Below, piece after piece: positions 62,601 through 64,000 of a stretch of 64,000 nucleotides of DNA. Numbering within the stretch: position 1 is the stretch's first letter; each line of letters opens with the position of its first letter. The notes beneath the pieces are model-generated. The model saw only the letters and a list, made by a program, of their open reading frames with translations. It ran no database searches and had not been told where the DNA came from. The stretch is from Smittia aterrima (Eukaryota; Arthropoda; Insecta; Diptera; Chironomidae). The DNA is taken from NCBI GenBank assembly GCA_033063855.1, contig CP093830.1, positions 23,002,854 to 23,066,853 of the forward strand. Direction: 5' to 3'. The position numbers and the translations under genes were made by a program.

Positions 62601-63054
62601 ATTGCCCTGTCATGTTTTCTTTCTTTTACAATTTGCTTTTCCCGCTCTCCGAGATTTTTTATGGACCATTTCACCAACCGAATCGCGAGCCGAAAGAAAT
62701 CCAATTTAGAACTTCACGTTTCAAAGCGGTTCTTATGATTTTCTCATTGCTCAAGCAGCATTTTCTCCGCGGCTAATTTAAGTTATCAATCAGTTCGGTT
62801 TTTAAAAAAGCAGATGTTAAATACCTAACGAGAACTGGTGTGAAGTGAGTGTTACGACATTTTAAATATTTTTAGATAATGCCTAATTAACAGAAAAATT
62901 CATTTATTCACGGCCTAATTGTGTAATTGAGTCGTTGCCCTGAAGGTGATCGAGTCAGGGCACTTGAGCAAAAGCGTCCAACTTGCAAATTGTTCCGTTC
63001 TCTCGATGCTGTAATTAAAAGTAATAAAATTACAATAAAAATAAATGGAATAAC
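59654..63054. other. Gene-poor region upstream of the PARP-like gene
   Basis: This is about 3.4 kb, AT-rich, with no recognised exon or RNA gene. Several 60-80 codon frames on both strands lack family features. The proximal part should hold the promoter of the PARP-like gene. If the minus-strand exon at 63055-63152 is real, this interval is its first intron. Confidence 0.4.
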
Positions 63055-63152
63055 CTTGTGCTGGAGTGTACACGTTGTGTGACATAATAGGCAAAGAAAA
63101 ATCCTGCAAAGAGCGCAGAAAATAACATCTTCAACGGTAAACGCTTCATCAT
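63055..63152 (-). CDS. Possible first coding exon of a signal-anchored protein (partial)
   Basis: On the minus strand ATGATGAAG opens a frame reading MMKRLPLKMLFSALFAG then FFFAYYVTQRVHSST. This is a short basic tail followed by about 15 hydrophobic residues and then polar sequence, as in signal-anchor (type II) Golgi enzymes or secreted proteins. A donor ACAAG/GTTATT stops the exon at 63055 in phase 2; without splicing the frame ends 9 codons later. I could not find the following exons to the left, so they may be beyond a long intron or absent. No family can be named. Confidence 0.25.
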
Positions 63153-64000
63153 TCTGAAACTTTATTGAACTTTGTTAGGCGATAAGAGAGCTGAAGAATG
63201 AGAGAACGAAGTCATTTTCAGTTTGGCCTTAGCATGGCATCATTATCAAAGTGTTTGGGGATTTTATCGCTTTCTTGACTATTGTTACATTCTCATTCTC
63301 ATATTACCGTCGAATCCGTTAAATTGGCAAAAAAGTTGGGGACGATAAGGGTGAAAATCGATAACAATCTGAACGAGTGCGACACATTACGGGCGTCAAT
63401 AAATTTTCATTTCTTCGATCACAAACTTTGCCAACGATTGTTATTACAGTCTTGTATGGTCATAGCACCGCAAAGCTTCTGAGTGTGACGACATCATTTA
63501 TAGACATGCTTTTTGCTTTCATCCATTAATTATTGATTCGAATGGCAGGCGATTTCCACAAAGCCCTTATAAAAGGTACTGTGAAAAGTATTTCAAAGTC
63601 GAAAAGCTTTTATCCGGTTTCATAACGCTTCACGTCACAATTCACATCGTGGACAGTTCTTTGTTTATTGAAGGAGAAAAATCTCGAATAGCTTCAAAAC
63701 ATAAATAAATCGTCTCTTTCATTCAAGGAATGAAAAATCTTTTAAATGGGACGTAAGCACTCACACCTTATGGTGAATCCGAATTTGATTGAGCTTAGAA
63801 TCATGCCAAAGCGTTGTGTTGTTTGGCTCAAATCGCATGCCTCACAGCAGAATGATTGATGGTCGTCTGCTTACGTGCCGGGTGAGCTGACCATTGCGAT
63901 TTCATCCCAAAGTCGAGAGAAGGGTTCAAGCACTCGCAGAGCTTCGTGGCTTTGTTTTCATCATTAATAAAACACAATCGTTGATATCCTCGCTCTGAGT
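63153..64000. other. No gene recognised (right edge)
   Basis: This is AT-rich sequence with no convincing frame, tRNA or repeat. If the exon at 63055-63152 is real, its promoter lies here. Confidence 0.4.

Noticed and set aside
1..64000. tRNA, rRNA, CRISPR arrays, transposon ORFs, terminal inverted repeats
   Set aside because: None met even a visual standard: no GGTTCGAATCC-type B box with a partner A box, no regular direct repeats, and no reverse transcriptase or transposase motifs.

Overview
The window is nuclear DNA of an insect, most probably a nematoceran fly (midge- or mosquito-like). It is AT-rich, and nearly every gene is split by canonical GT-AG introns of about 55-70 bp. The gene set is dipteran in flavour: an insect chemoreceptor, basigin with the conserved transmembrane helix, strawberry notch, and an insect-type heme oxygenase. 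Species cannot be fixed from sequence alone. No CRISPR array, rRNA, convincing tRNA or transposon was found. Exon joins below were read by eye from splice motifs and checked for phase; for each multi-exon gene the phases close without a frameshift.

Layout. 1.9-5.2 kb: a GT8 xylosyltransferase-like gene, a gustatory-receptor-like gene and a small secreted acidic protein. 6.5-10 kb: basigin on the minus strand, with an optional extra-Ig exon. 10.9-11.9 kb: a KCTD9-type pentapeptide protein. 12.2-16.5 kb: two related secreted LRR genes flanking a small unknown zinc-ligand protein. 16.8-19.7 kb: ARMC2, with an RFX X-box-like site just upstream. 19.9-21.2 kb: ACOT9-type thioesterase. 21.6-23.1 kb: TAB1. 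23.2-26.5 kb: RPGRIP1L. 26.8-27.7 kb: a Rab34/36-like GTPase. 28.8-29.6 kb: heme oxygenase. 29.9-35.3 kb: strawberry notch. 37.4-38.3 kb: RPA2. 38.5-42.3 kb: SMC1. 42.5-45.6 kb: NAA15. Then 11.6 kb with no recognisable gene. 57.2-59.7 kb: a PARP-1-derived gene. The last 4 kb hold only one possible first coding exon.

The most unusual object is the PARP-1-like gene. Its protein keeps Zn1, Zn2, Zn3, BRCT and WGR domains in order. It stops just inside the first helix of the helical regulatory domain and then continues into three C2H2 zinc fingers instead of an ADP-ribosyltransferase domain. The WGR signature is altered as well. No catalytic-domain exon is visible anywhere in the window. This looks like a DNA-break or chromatin reader that has exchanged its enzyme for sequence-binding fingers.

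Other points. A ciliary/flagellar neighbourhood (ARMC2, RPGRIP1L, Rab34/36-like) lies within about 11 kb. RPGRIP1L has a probable second, truncated 3' end made by intronic polyadenylation. The Rab carries a non-canonical G3 motif. The housekeeping genes on either side (RPA2, SMC1, NAA15, strawberry notch) are ordinary and full length.
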